DNA of 64,000 nt from Sphingomonas sp. A2-49. Its GTDB lineage: Bacteria; Pseudomonadota; Alphaproteobacteria; Sphingomonadales; Sphingomonadaceae. Below the pieces are notes generated by a model, which was not told the origin of the DNA, searched no databases, and saw nothing but the letters and a program-made list of their open reading frames with translations. Position 1 is the stretch's first letter; every line of letters starts with the position of its first letter. The stretch covers positions 62,001 through 126,000 of the forward strand of contig NZ_JAJLPA010000007.1 in the NCBI RefSeq assembly GCF_025548555.1, read 5' to 3'. This document shows positions 29,203-37,906 of the stretch, in pieces. The translations under genes were made by a program, and so were the position numbers.

Positions 29203-32200
29203 GCCTGGTCCTTCGCAACGGGGGTGTCGGTCCGCTTCGCGCCGAACCAATGATAGAGGCTGGGGAGCAGCAGCAGGGTGAGGATGGTCGACGTGACGAT
29301 GCCGCCGATCACCACGGTGGCGAGCGGTCGCTGGACCTCCGCCCCCGCGCCGCTGGCGATCGCCATCGGCACGAAGCCGATCGACGCGACCAGCGCGGTC
29401 GACAGCACCGGGCGCAGACGGTCGCGCGCGCCCTGTCGCACGGCGTCCTCGGTCGACAGCGGCCCGGCGCCATCGCGACCGTCGCGCAGCGCATTGATAT
29501 GGTCGATCAGGACGAGCCCGTTGAGCATCGCGATGCCCGACAGCGCGATGAATCCGATCGCCGCGGTGATCGAGAACGGCATGCCGCGCAACCACAGCGC
29601 GAGCACCCCGCCGGTCACCGCGAACGGAATGCCGGTATAGACGATCGCGGCCTCCCTGACGCTGCCGAGCGCCGCATAGACGAGCAGGAAGATCAGGATC
29701 AGCGCCGCCGGCACGACGATCGACAGTCGTTTCTGCGCGGCTTCCAGCTGGTGGAACTGGCCGCCGAACTCGATGCGATAGCCGGGCGGCAGTTTCACGC
29801 CCCCGGTCACCGCGGCGCGCGCCTTCTGCACGTAACCGGCAAGGTCGCTCGTTGCGAGGTTCACCATCAGCGCGGCGCGACGCTTGCCGCCGTCGTGCAG
29901 GATCGGTTCGACCGCACGGATCCGGTGCAGCCGGGCGACCCGCGACAGCGGCACCATGCCGTATTCGCCGACGCGCAGCGGCAGCGCGAGGATCGCGGCG
30001 GGGTCGGCGCGCAACGCTTCGGGCATGCGCACGACGATTTCGTGCCGTGCCTCGCCCTCCGGGATGAAGCCGACCTCGGCGCCTGCGACGCCGTCGGTGA
30101 TCGCGCTGTTGACCTCCGCGATGCCGAGGCCGAGCCGCAGCATCGCGGCATGGTCCAGTTCGACGACCAGGCTTTCGGGACGCCCCGCCGTTTCGAACTC
30201 GACGCCTTCGGTGCCGGGCTGCTTTTCCAGGATCGCCTTCGCCTGTTTCGCGGCGCGTTCGAGGACGTCGTAATCCTCGCCGAAGATCTTGACCGATACG
30301 TCGGCGCGGACGCCTTCGAGCATCTCGTTGAAGCGCATCTCGATCGGCTGGGCGAATTCGAACGTCTGGCCGCGATAGACCTGGCGGCCGACGCGCTCGA
30401 TCCCGGCGACCAGGTCCTGCTTGCTCTTCGGCCGGCCGTCGCCCTGCGGCCAGTCCTTTTCCGGCGTGTAGAAGATGTAGAGGTCGTTTTCGTTGGGCGG
30501 CATCGGATCGGTCGCGACCTCGCTGGTGCCGATGCGCGAGAAGGTGTGGCTGATCTGCGGGAACTGGCGGCGGATCGCGCGTTCGGTCGCGGCCTCGATC
30601 GCGAGGCTGCGGTCGAGCGACATGCCGACCGGGCGGTAGACCATGGCGGTGATCGCGCCCTCGTCGAGCTGCGGCGTGAACTGCGAGCCGAGCGTGCGGA
30701 AGACCAGATAGGTCGCCGCCAGCAGGATCGCCGCGGCCAGCGCCAGCCATGCCGGATGCGCGATCGCGCGTTCCAGCACCGGCACGTAGCCGCGTTCGGC
30801 ATAGCCGATCAGGCCCGTGGTGCGGCCGTCGCCCTCGTCCCCCTCGGGTGCGCGCAGCAGCCAGGCGGACAGCGCGGGGACGATGGTGAAGGTCCAGATC
30901 AGGCCGGCGACGATCGCGAGCATCACCGCCTGTGCCATCGGCTGGAACAGCTTGCCCTCGACCCCGCCGAGGCTGAGCACGGGGACGTAGACCAGCGCGA
31001 TGATGGCGATGCCGAACAGCGTCGGGCGGGCGACCATCCGCGCCGCATCCGCGATCGTCGCCCGGCGCGCCTCCGCGTCGAGCGGCGCACCGGCCTCGCG
31101 GCGGCGGACGGCGAGCAGCCGCAGCCCGTTCTCGACCACCACGATCGATCCGTCGACGATCAGGCCGAAATCGAGCGCGCCGAGGCTCATCAGATTGCCC
31201 GACAGGCCGATCGCGTTCATCCCCGACACGGTGACGAGGAAGGCGAGCGGGATGACGATCGCGACGATCAGCGCGGCGCGCCAGTTCCCCATCACCAGCA
31301 GCAGCACCAGCGCGACGAGCAAGGCGCCGACACCCAGATTGTGTTCGACCGTGGCGATCGTGCGATCGACCAGGTCCGACCGGCTGTATTGCGGGTGGAT
31401 CGTCATGCCCTTGGGCAGCGCGGCCTGGATGTCGGGCAGCGCCTCCTCGGCGCGCAACGCCACTTCGCGGCTGTTCTGGCCGACCAGCATCATCACCGTG
31501 CCGAGCACCGTCTCGCGCCCGTTCTGCGTCGCCGCGCCCTGCCGCGGCGCCGACCCGATCACCACGTCGGCAAGGTCGCGGACCTGGAGCGGCAGCACGC
31601 CGGCGGCGAACTTCACCGGAATCGCGCCGATCTGCGTCGCGTCCATCACGCGCGCGTCGGTGCGGACGGTCAGTCGTTCCGGCCCCTGCGCGATGATGCC
31701 GCCGCCGGCGTTCTCGACGTTGCTGCCGACCGCCTTCGCCAGTTCGGCGGCGGTGACGCCGTGCAGCGCCAGTCGCCGCGGGTCGGGCTGCACCACGAAC
31801 TGCTGCTCGATGCCGCCGTTCGAATTGACGTCGGCGACGCCGGTGACCGCGCGCAGCATCGGGCGGACGGTATATTCCTGCGCCTCGTACAGCTCCATCA
31901 GCTGCCGCTGCGCGTCGAGTCCGACGGGCGGCGTGCGCCATTCGAGCGTATAGTAGAAGATCTCGCCGAGCCCGGTCGTGATCGGCGCGAGCTGCGGCGA
32001 CGCGCCGGTCGGCAGCTGGTCGCGCACCGCGGCCAGCCGTTCGGTCACCAGCTGGCGCGCGCGCAACTGGTCGGTGCCGTCCTTGTAGAGCAGCGTCACC
32101 TGGCTGAGGCCGGTCTTGGTCAGCGAGCGCGTCTCGTCGAGCCCCGGCTGTCCCGCCATCGCGCGCTCGATCGGCAGCGTCGCGAGCCGCTCGATCTCCT

Positions 32201-32375
32201 CGGGCGCGAGCGCGGGGACCATCGTATTGATCTGCACCTGCACCCCGGTGATGTCGGGGATGGCGTCGATCTTGAGCGTGGCGAACGACCACAGGCCGGC
32301 CGCCGCGACCAGCGCGGTGACCAGCGCGACGGCGAGCCGGTGGCGGGTGACGAGGTCGAGCAGCCGCGCGATCAT
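29199..32375 (-). CDS. CusA/CzcA-family heavy-metal RND efflux pump
   Basis: 1058 residues, full length. It begins with the family's N-terminal helix and periplasmic start (TLKIDAIPDITGVQVQINT). The helix-4 signature of heavy-metal RND pumps is present: ALDFGLIVDGSIVVVENG (D and E for proton relay). Two large porter loops and twelve helices are discernible. It exports metal ions such as Cu+, Ag+, Zn2+ or Co2+ by proton antiport. I cannot assign the metal. It overlaps the TolC gene (ATGA at 32372-32375) upstream and PAP2 downstream. No adaptor gene is present in the operon. Confidence 0.95.
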   Translation of the reverse strand: MIARLLDLVTRHRLAVALVTALVAAAGLWSFATLKIDAIPDITGVQVQINTMVPALAPEEIERLATLPIERAMAGQPGLDETRSLTKTGLSQVTLLYKDGTDQLRARQLVTERLAAVRDQLPTGASPQLAPITTGLGEIFYYTLEWRTPPVGLDAQRQLMELYEAQEYTVRPMLRAVTGVADVNSNGGIEQQFVVQPDPRRLALHGVTAAELAKAVGSNVENAGGGIIAQGPERLTVRTDARVMDATQIGAIPVKFAAGVLPLQVRDLADVVIGSAPRQGAATQNGRETVLGTVMMLVGQNSREVALRAEEALPDIQAALPKGMTIHPQYSRSDLVDRTIATVEHNLGVGALLVALVLLLVMGNWRAALIVAIVIPLAFLVTVSGMNAIGLSGNLMSLGALDFGLIVDGSIVVVENGLRLLAVRRREAGAPLDAEARRATIADAARMVARPTLFGIAIIALVYVPVLSLGGVEGKLFQPMAQAVMLAIVAGLIWTFTIVPALSAWLLRAPEGDEGDGRTTGLIGYAERGYVPVLERAIAHPAWLALAAAILLAATYLVFRTLGSQFTPQLDEGAITAMVYRPVGMSLDRSLAIEAATERAIRRQFPQISHTFSRIGTSEVATDPMPPNENDLYIFYTPEKDWPQGDGRPKSKQDLVAGIERVGRQVYRGQTFEFAQPIEMRFNEMLEGVRADVSVKIFGEDYDVLERAAKQAKAILEKQPGTEGVEFETAGRPESLVVELDHAAMLRLGLGIAEVNSAITDGVAGAEVGFIPEGEARHEIVVRMPEALRADPAAILALPLRVGEYGMVPLSRVARLHRIRAVEPILHDGGKRRAALMVNLATSDLAGYVQKARAAVTGGVKLPPGYRIEFGGQFHQLEAAQKRLSIVVPAALILIFLLVYAALGSVREAAIVYTGIPFAVTGGVLALWLRGMPFSITAAIGFIALSGIAMLNGLVLIDHINALRDGRDGAGPLSTEDAVRQGARDRLRPVLSTALVASIGFVPMAIASGAGAEVQRPLATVVIGGIVTSTILTLLLLPSLYHWFGAKRTDTPVAKDQA

Positions 32376-33667
32376 CGGCCGGGCGCTGTCCCGCCGTTGA
32401 GCGCGCGCAGTTGCAATAGCGCCTCCAGCGCCTCGCGCCGGGTGTCGAGCACCGCGACCGTGGCATCGACATAGGCCTGCTGCATCTGGGTATAGGTCGC
32501 GAGCGGGATCGCGCCGAGCCGGTAGTTGCGATCGGCGTCGGCGGCGGCATCGGCGAAACGGCGCGGCGTCTCCGCATCCCATTGCGCGAGCGCGCGGCGC
32601 TTCGCCTCATATTGCGCCGCCTGGTCGAACACCGCGCGCGCGATCCGCCGCTCGGCGGCGACCAGCGTCGCATTCGCCTGCGCCTCGCGGCCCTGCTCGG
32701 CGGCGACCTCGCCCGCCTGGCGGTTCCACAGCGGCAGCGTCGTCGACAGGCGGACGCCGTAGTTCGTCTCGCGGATGTCCGAACGGGCCCGGTCGTAATA
32801 GGGGCCGACGCTGACCACCGGGATGCGGCCCTTGCGCGCCAGGTCGACGCGCAGGCCCTGCTGCTCGAACTGCGCGCGCAGCGACTTCAATTCGAAATTG
32901 TTGGCGGCGGCATTCGCGGCGAGCGTGGTGCCCGACGGCAGGTCGGGGAGCGACATGTCCGGGCGGATGATGCGGATGCGCGCCGCGAACGGCGTACCGC
33001 GCAGCTGGTTCAGTTCGTAGAGGATCGAATTGGCCTCGGCATCGGCGCCGGCCGCGGTGCGCTCGGCGCTGATGGCATCGGCCTGCAACGTCGCCGCCTC
33101 CAGCTGCGGGGCCGGGCCGGCCGGGTCGCGCGAGACGATGACGCGCGCCAGCGTGCGCATCCGGCCGGCGACGCTGCGCGCCGCGGCGGCCTTTTCGTCG
33201 GCGGCAAACAGGCCGTAACCGAGCGTACGCGCGCGTGCTGCCAGCGTCGCGTCGAATTGCTGCAAGCCGATCCGGGCCAGCGCGATCTGCCGTTCCGCGA
33301 TCGCGCGGCGCAGCGCGATGCGCCCGCCGAACTCGATCGGTTGTACCACCGACACCGCATAGGTCTGGCCGTCGCCGAGCGGCGCGCCGCTGCCGGGATC
33401 GGTCGCGCGGCGTTCGCCGAATTCCACCACCGCCTCGGGATCCGCCCAGCGTCCGGCCGCGGCACGTTCGGTGCCCGCGGTCTCGATCTGCCGCTCGTAG
33501 AACTGGCGTTCGGGGTTGTTGGCAACGACCTCCTGCGCCAGCCGGTCGAGCGACACCGCGGTCGCCTCCTGCGCCCGCACCGCCACCGGCGTCGCCACGA
33601 CGGCGACCAGCGCGACCATCATTGCACCCGCCAGCGACCCCATGGCCGGCCATCGCGTCATCGTCAT
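32372..33667 (-). CDS. TolC-family outer-membrane factor (CusC/CzcC type)
   Basis: About 431 residues from the ATG at 33667; an ATG at 33691 gives 439. The signal peptide ends near AVRAQEA. Two repeats of long alpha-helical and beta segments typical of outer-membrane efflux proteins are present (SVVQPIEFGGRIALRRAIAE, STTLPLWNRQAGEVAAEQ), ending with a YTQMQQAYVDATVAVLDTR helix. It is the outer-membrane exit duct for the RND pump. No lipobox cysteine is visible. A palindrome lies about 70 bases upstream, between this and the divergent regulator. Confidence 0.9.
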   Translation of the reverse strand: MTMTRWPAMGSLAGAMMVALVAVVATPVAVRAQEATAVSLDRLAQEVVANNPERQFYERQIETAGTERAAAGRWADPEAVVEFGERRATDPGSGAPLGDGQTYAVSVVQPIEFGGRIALRRAIAERQIALARIGLQQFDATLAARARTLGYGLFAADEKAAAARSVAGRMRTLARVIVSRDPAGPAPQLEAATLQADAISAERTAAGADAEANSILYELNQLRGTPFAARIRIIRPDMSLPDLPSGTTLAANAAANNFELKSLRAQFEQQGLRVDLARKGRIPVVSVGPYYDRARSDIRETNYGVRLSTTLPLWNRQAGEVAAEQGREAQANATLVAAERRIARAVFDQAAQYEAKRRALAQWDAETPRRFADAAADADRNYRLGAIPLATYTQMQQAYVDATVAVLDTRREALEALLQLRALNGGTAPGR

Positions 33668-33734
33668 CGTCTGCACCCGTATCGGACCCATGGCCGCGTT
33701 AGCCCGGCGGAGCCGCCCGCGCGACTAAATCCCG

Positions 33735-33749
33735 GTTCAGAGTCTGAAC
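33735..33749. promoter_or_regulatory. Palindromic operator candidate between efflux operon and regulator
   Basis: GTTCAGAGTCTGAAC, perfect 7-bp arms around one base, with another TTCAG at 33755-33759. It is centred in the roughly 125-base gap between the divergent TolC and response-regulator starts. It is a natural site for the adjacent OmpR-type regulator. Confidence 0.5.
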
Positions 33750-33794
33750 TGCTATTCAGTTGACGGCGGCGGCCGGCGTGACGAACTGGGGCGC

Positions 33795-34481
33795 GTGACG
33801 CACATCCTGCTCATCGAGGACGACGCGGGGACCGCGAACGAGATCGCGCTGGAACTCGCCGCGGCCGGGCACAGCGTCACGCATCGTGCCGCGATCGGCG
33901 ACGGACTGGCAGCGATGCGCGCGCCCGCGCAACGGCCGGTCGACCTGCTGATCGTCGACCGGCAATTGCCCGACGGCGAGGGGCTGGACCTGATCGCGAC
34001 GCTGCGGGCGGAGGGGTGTCGCACCCCGGCCCTCGTGCTGAGCGCGCTCGGCAGCCTGGACGACCGGGTGCGCGGCCTGCGCGCCGGCGGCGACGATTAC
34101 CTGCCGAAGCCGTTCGCGCTCGTCGAGCTGGTGGCGCGCGTCGAGGCGCTGCTGCGCCGTCCCAACGAGACGCGCGACACCCGGCTGATCGTCGGGCCGC
34201 TCGATTGTGACCTGCTCGCCGGCACCGCGACGCGCGCCGGGCGTCCGCTCGAACTGCTGCCGCGCGAACTGAGGCTGCTCGACTATCTGATCCGCCGGCC
34301 GGGGCGGATCGTGACGCGCTCGATGCTGCTCCAGGACGTGTGGGGCTATACGTTCGAACCCAACAGCAACGTCGTCGACGTCCATATCGGCCGCCTGCGC
34401 CGCAAGGTCGATGCGGAGGGCGAGGTGCCGCTGATCCGCAACGTGCGGGGGCAGGGCTATGTCTTCGATGTTCCGGGCTGA
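33795..34481 (+). CDS. OmpR-family response regulator next to metal efflux genes
   Basis: 228 residues. Receiver: IEDDAGTA at the N-terminus, phospho-Asp in LLIVDRQLPDGEG near 55, Lys in LPKPF near 103. The winged-helix effector contains LLPRELRLLDYLIRRPGRIVTR and SNVVDVHIGRLRRKVD near 165-210. The family resembles CzcR/CusR/QseB regulators. It is divergent from the RND operon and overlaps the kinase gene, so it likely senses metal through that kinase and controls the pump. Confidence 0.93.
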   Translation: MTHILLIEDDAGTANEIALELAAAGHSVTHRAAIGDGLAAMRAPAQRPVDLLIVDRQLPDGEGLDLIATLRAEGCRTPALVLSALGSLDDRVRGLRAGGDDYLPKPFALVELVARVEALLRRPNETRDTRLIVGPLDCDLLAGTATRAGRPLELLPRELRLLDYLIRRPGRIVTRSMLLQDVWGYTFEPNSNVVDVHIGRLRRKVDAEGEVPLIRNVRGQGYVFDVPG

Positions 34482-35823
34482 TCCGCGCCGCCGCGCGACG
34501 TTGCGCTGGGGCGGCGCGATCGCGGGGCTGCTCGTCGTCCAGTCGCTGGTCGCCGCGGCGATCTTCTGGGCGCTGGTCAACGCCAGCCACGCGCGCGAGG
34601 TCGAGGCTGCGGTCGCTGCCGATTGCCGCTTCTTCGCCGCGACCCCGCCCGCCGAACGCCGCGAGGAACTGCGCGAGATGCTGGCGCGCGACATCCATCG
34701 CGACCGCTTCCTCGCTCTCTTCGACGCGCGCGGCGCACTGATCGACGGCAACGTCGCACGGCTGCCGGCGCTGCCGCCGGGGGGCGAGGCGAGCGCCATC
34801 GCGACGGTGGCGCCGACCCAATTGCCGGGCAAGAGCAGCGACGTCGCGCGCCTGCGCCTGTGCACCCTGCCGGGTGGCGAACGGCTGCTGACCGGGTTCG
34901 ACCTGGACGATGCCGAGGACGCGCTGCGCATCGCCGAGCGCGCGCTGTTGCTGGGGTTGCTGCCCGGCCTTGCGCTCGCCATCGGGGTCGGGCTGGTCGC
35001 CGGGCGCCGTGCTGCGCGCCAGGTCGACACGGTGCGACAGGTCACGGCGCGGATCGTCGCCGGCGCGCTCGACGAGCGGCTGCCGGTGCCGCAGCGGCCC
35101 GACAGCTTCGGCCTGCTCGCCGCGCATATCAACGCGATGCTCGACCGGCTCCAGTCGCTCGTCGCCGACGTACGCGGGGTCGGCGACGACATCGCGCACC
35201 AGCTGCGCACGCCGCTCACCCGGCTGCGCGCGCGGATCGAGCGCGGCATGGGCGAGGCGCGCGATGCCGCGGCGTTCGAGGCGGTGGCCGAGGCGGCGCT
35301 GGTCGAGATCGACCAGCTGCTCGGCATCGTCGCGGCGTTGCTGCGCGTCCGCGAACTGGAGGATCACGCGCGCCGCAGCCGCTTCGCCCCGGTCGACCTC
35401 GCCCGCGTCGCTGCCGATGCCTGCGAATTGTATCGCCCCACCGCCGAGGACCGCGGCGTCGATCTGGATTGCGCGATTGCCGCGGTCGATCCCGTCGAGG
35501 GCGACGCGAGCCTGTTGATCGAGGCGATCGCGAACCTGCTCGACAATGCGATCAAGTTCGGCCCCCCGGGCGGCCGCGTGACGCTGTCGCTGCGGCAGGT
35601 GGCGGACGGGGTGGTCGTGACCGTCGCCGACGAGGGGGCCGGCGTCCCCGTCGCCGAACGCGCGCTCGTCACGCAGCGCTTCTATCGCGGCCGCCACGAT
35701 TGCGACGGCGCGGGGCTGGGGCTGAGCCTCGTCCGGGCGATCGCCGATCTGCACGGTTTCACGCTGCGCTTCGCCGACCGCGGCAGCGCGGTGTCGCTCG
35801 TCGCCCCGCCGCGCCGATCCTGA
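34468..35823 (+). CDS. Membrane sensor histidine kinase paired with the OmpR regulator
   Basis: 451 residues from ATG 34468 (ATG 34459 adds three). It overlaps the regulator gene. TM1 is near 17-38, then a periplasmic loop of about 110 residues containing two cysteines (ADCRFF and RLCTLP), TM2 near 160-185, HAMP, HisKA with DIAHQLRTPLTRLRARIE (His about 243), and HATPase with NLLDNAIKFG, DEGAGVP and GAGLGLSLV. The QLRTPL H-box fits the CzcS/QseC group. The cysteines could take part in metal sensing, which is inference. Confidence 0.93.
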   Translation: MFRADPRRRATLRWGGAIAGLLVVQSLVAAAIFWALVNASHAREVEAAVAADCRFFAATPPAERREELREMLARDIHRDRFLALFDARGALIDGNVARLPALPPGGEASAIATVAPTQLPGKSSDVARLRLCTLPGGERLLTGFDLDDAEDALRIAERALLLGLLPGLALAIGVGLVAGRRAARQVDTVRQVTARIVAGALDERLPVPQRPDSFGLLAAHINAMLDRLQSLVADVRGVGDDIAHQLRTPLTRLRARIERGMGEARDAAAFEAVAEAALVEIDQLLGIVAALLRVRELEDHARRSRFAPVDLARVAADACELYRPTAEDRGVDLDCAIAAVDPVEGDASLLIEAIANLLDNAIKFGPPGGRVTLSLRQVADGVVVTVADEGAGVPVAERALVTQRFYRGRHDCDGAGLGLSLVRAIADLHGFTLRFADRGSAVSLVAPPRRS

Positions 35824-35924
35824 ACGCGAATTTAGACAACCCGTCGCGGCATCGCACGTTCGCTCCTCCGTCATCCCGAACCGCCGCCGGCGTGCGGCGG
35901 TCCGGATCATCGAAAGGACGAACC

Positions 35925-36578
35925 ATGCGCAACATGCCCTGCCGTGCCACCCTGGTCGCGGTCGCGACGCTGGTCGCCATGCCCGCTCTGGCGCAGGAGG
36001 GACCGTTTCCCGCCAACAGCGTCAGCGATCGCATCCATGGCGGTCCGCAGGGCGCGGACCAGCGTGCCTCGGTCCAGGCGTTGCAGCAGACGCTGACCGA
36101 ATTGCAACAGCTGCAGCTCCAGACCAAGCAGGCGCATTGGAACGTGTCGGGCACGCTGTTCTACCCGCTGCACGAACTGCTCCAGGAGCATTACGAGGGG
36201 ATCGCGAAATATGCCGACGAGGTCGCCGAACGGCTGCTCGCGATCGGCGTGTCGTCGGATGGGCGCGCCAGCACGATCGTACGCACCAGCCGCATTCCGG
36301 AATATCCCGGCGGCTTCGTCGACGATGCGCAGGTGATCGGCTGGTTCGCCCGCAACTACAAGGTGACGAGCGATGCGGTGGGGCAGGGCATCAAACTGTC
36401 GGAGGACAAGGATCCCACGACGTCCAACCTGTTGCAGGAGGTGCAGCACGGCATCGACAAATACCAGTGGCAGATGCGCGCGATGATCCAGCCCACCGCC
36501 ACCGATCCGAACGGCGGCGCCGATATCAACGCTGGCCGTGCGGTGCCATCGCTGGCAGGGTCGCCGCGTGGCAGCTGA
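35925..36578 (+). CDS. dps: Exported Dps-family ferritin-like protein
   Basis: 217 residues. Unlike ordinary cytoplasmic Dps, it starts with a clear signal peptide (MRNMPCRATLVAVATLVAMP, then ALAQE) predicted to be cleaved after ALA, about residue 23. The ferritin-like core follows: QLQTKQAHWNVSGTLFYPLHELLQEHYEGI with the Dps ferroxidase pattern (H in QAHWN, H-E at HELLQEHYE), a second long helix (ADEVAERLLAIG), and a final helix pair. Its C-terminus is Gly/Ala/Ser-rich. It should oxidise and store iron, or protect against peroxide, outside the cytoplasm. RBS GAAAGGA. Confidence 0.9.
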   Translation: MRNMPCRATLVAVATLVAMPALAQEGPFPANSVSDRIHGGPQGADQRASVQALQQTLTELQQLQLQTKQAHWNVSGTLFYPLHELLQEHYEGIAKYADEVAERLLAIGVSSDGRASTIVRTSRIPEYPGGFVDDAQVIGWFARNYKVTSDAVGQGIKLSEDKDPTTSNLLQEVQHGIDKYQWQMRAMIQPTATDPNGGADINAGRAVPSLAGSPRGS

Positions 36579-36591
36579 TCCGACCCGTGGC

Positions 36592-37122
36592 ATGAACCGC
36601 CGACCCGCATGCGCGGCGCTGCTGGCGCTTGCCGCGCTCGGGGGCGGGGCGGGCTGCGTGCCCGGCGGCCGTACGCCGCCGCCGCTCGTCCCGGGCGCGC
36701 CGGCGTTCGATCCGGTCGCGTTCTTCGCCGGGCGGACGCACGGCACGGGCGCGCTGCACATCGTGTTCAGACGGGCGCAGGCGACCGACGTGCGCGGGGT
36801 CGGCACGCCGGCGGGCGATGGCGGGATCGTCCTCGACCAGGATGTCGTGCAGGGCACCGCACCGCCGAAGCACCGGCGCTGGCGGCTGCGCCCGAACGGG
36901 CCGGGACGCTATGCGGGGACGCTGACCGACGCGGTCGGACCGGTGGTCGCAACCGCGCGGGGCAGCGGCCTGCGGATCGCCTTCGCGATGAAGGGCGGGC
37001 TGAAGGTCGAGCAGCGATTGTCGCTGCAACCGGGCGGGCGCGTCGCGCTCAACGTGATGACCGTCCGCAAGCTAGGCGTGGTCGTCGCGCGGCTGGACGA
37101 ACGGATCGAGCGACAGGAGTGA
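36592..37122 (+). CDS. DUF3833-family exported protein, possible lipoprotein
   Basis: 176 residues. The N-terminus is a signal sequence (MNRRPACAALLALAALGG) with a cysteine at about 22 (GGGAGC), a marginal lipobox, so lipidation is possible but not certain. The body (FDPVAFFAGRTHGTGALHI, RRWRLRPNGPGRYAGTLTDAVGPV) matches the DUF3833 beta-barrel-like family. Function unknown. It is transcribed with the exported Dps before it and the VIT transporter after it. Confidence 0.75.
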   Translation: MNRRPACAALLALAALGGGAGCVPGGRTPPPLVPGAPAFDPVAFFAGRTHGTGALHIVFRRAQATDVRGVGTPAGDGGIVLDQDVVQGTAPPKHRRWRLRPNGPGRYAGTLTDAVGPVVATARGSGLRIAFAMKGGLKVEQRLSLQPGGRVALNVMTVRKLGVVVARLDERIERQE

Positions 37123-37127
37123 CCGCC

Positions 37128-37844
37128 ATGACCCCATCCGAACGCGCCGCGCCGGTCGAGCGCCATCTGGTCCACCGGACGGGCTGGCTGCGCGCGGCCG
37201 TGCTCGGTGCCAACGACGGCATCATCTCGGTTTCCAGCCTGCTGGTCGGCGTCGCCTCGGCCCCCAGCGCGACGCATGCCGCGGTGCTTCTCGCGGGGAC
37301 CGCGGCGCTCGTCGGCGGCGCTTTGTCGATGGCGGCGGGCGAATATGTCTCGGTCAGTTCGCAGTCGGATACCGAGCAGGCGGACCTGGTGCGCGAACGC
37401 GCCGAGCTGGCGAGCGCGCCCGAACAGGAAACCGCCGAGCTCGCCGCGATCTACGAAGGGCGCGGCGTCACGCCCGCGCTGTCGCGGCAGGTCGCCGAAC
37501 AGATGATGGCGCACGATGCGCTCGGGGCGCACATGCGCGACGAGCTGGGTCTGTCGGAAGACCTCGCGGCACGGCCGGTGCAGGCCGCCCTGTCGTCGGC
37601 GACGGCGTTTACGGCGGGGGCGATCGTGCCGGTGGTCATCGCGCTCGTCGCGCCGCGCGACGTCGTCAGCATCGCGGTGTCGATCGGCGCGCTGCTGTTG
37701 CTCGCGCTGCTGGGCGGGATCGGTGCGCGGGTCGGCGGCGCCCGGATGGCGCCGGCGATCGCGCGCGTCACCTTCTGGGGCGCGGTGGCGATGGGCGTGA
37801 CCGGCGGCATCGGCCACCTGATCGGGTCCGCCACGCCCGTCTGA
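37128..37844 (+). CDS. VIT1/CCC1-family iron or manganese transporter
   Basis: 238 residues with about five helices. The opening LRAAVLGANDGIISVSSLLVGVA and GALSMAAGEYVSVSSQSDTEQADL is the signature of the vacuolar iron transporter family. A cytoplasmic acidic region (residues 85-140, many E and D) resembles the metal-binding domain between helices 2 and 3. Members move Fe2+ or Mn2+ out of the cytoplasm. It begins five bases after the DUF3833 stop. Together with the exported Dps it suggests iron export into a compartment where it is sequestered. Confidence 0.9.
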   Translation: MTPSERAAPVERHLVHRTGWLRAAVLGANDGIISVSSLLVGVASAPSATHAAVLLAGTAALVGGALSMAAGEYVSVSSQSDTEQADLVRERAELASAPEQETAELAAIYEGRGVTPALSRQVAEQMMAHDALGAHMRDELGLSEDLAARPVQAALSSATAFTAGAIVPVVIALVAPRDVVSIAVSIGALLLLALLGGIGARVGGARMAPAIARVTFWGAVAMGVTGGIGHLIGSATPV

Positions 37845-37906
37845 CGTATTGCAAAGCCACGTTTATTCGCCATGACGCGCGGCCGCGCTTGCGATAGGAT
37901 CGCCGC

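Noticed and set aside
29145..32474. 1109-codon plus-strand frame opposite the RND pump
   Set aside because: Antisense shadow of the cusA-type gene, whose domain motifs are unmistakable on the minus strand.
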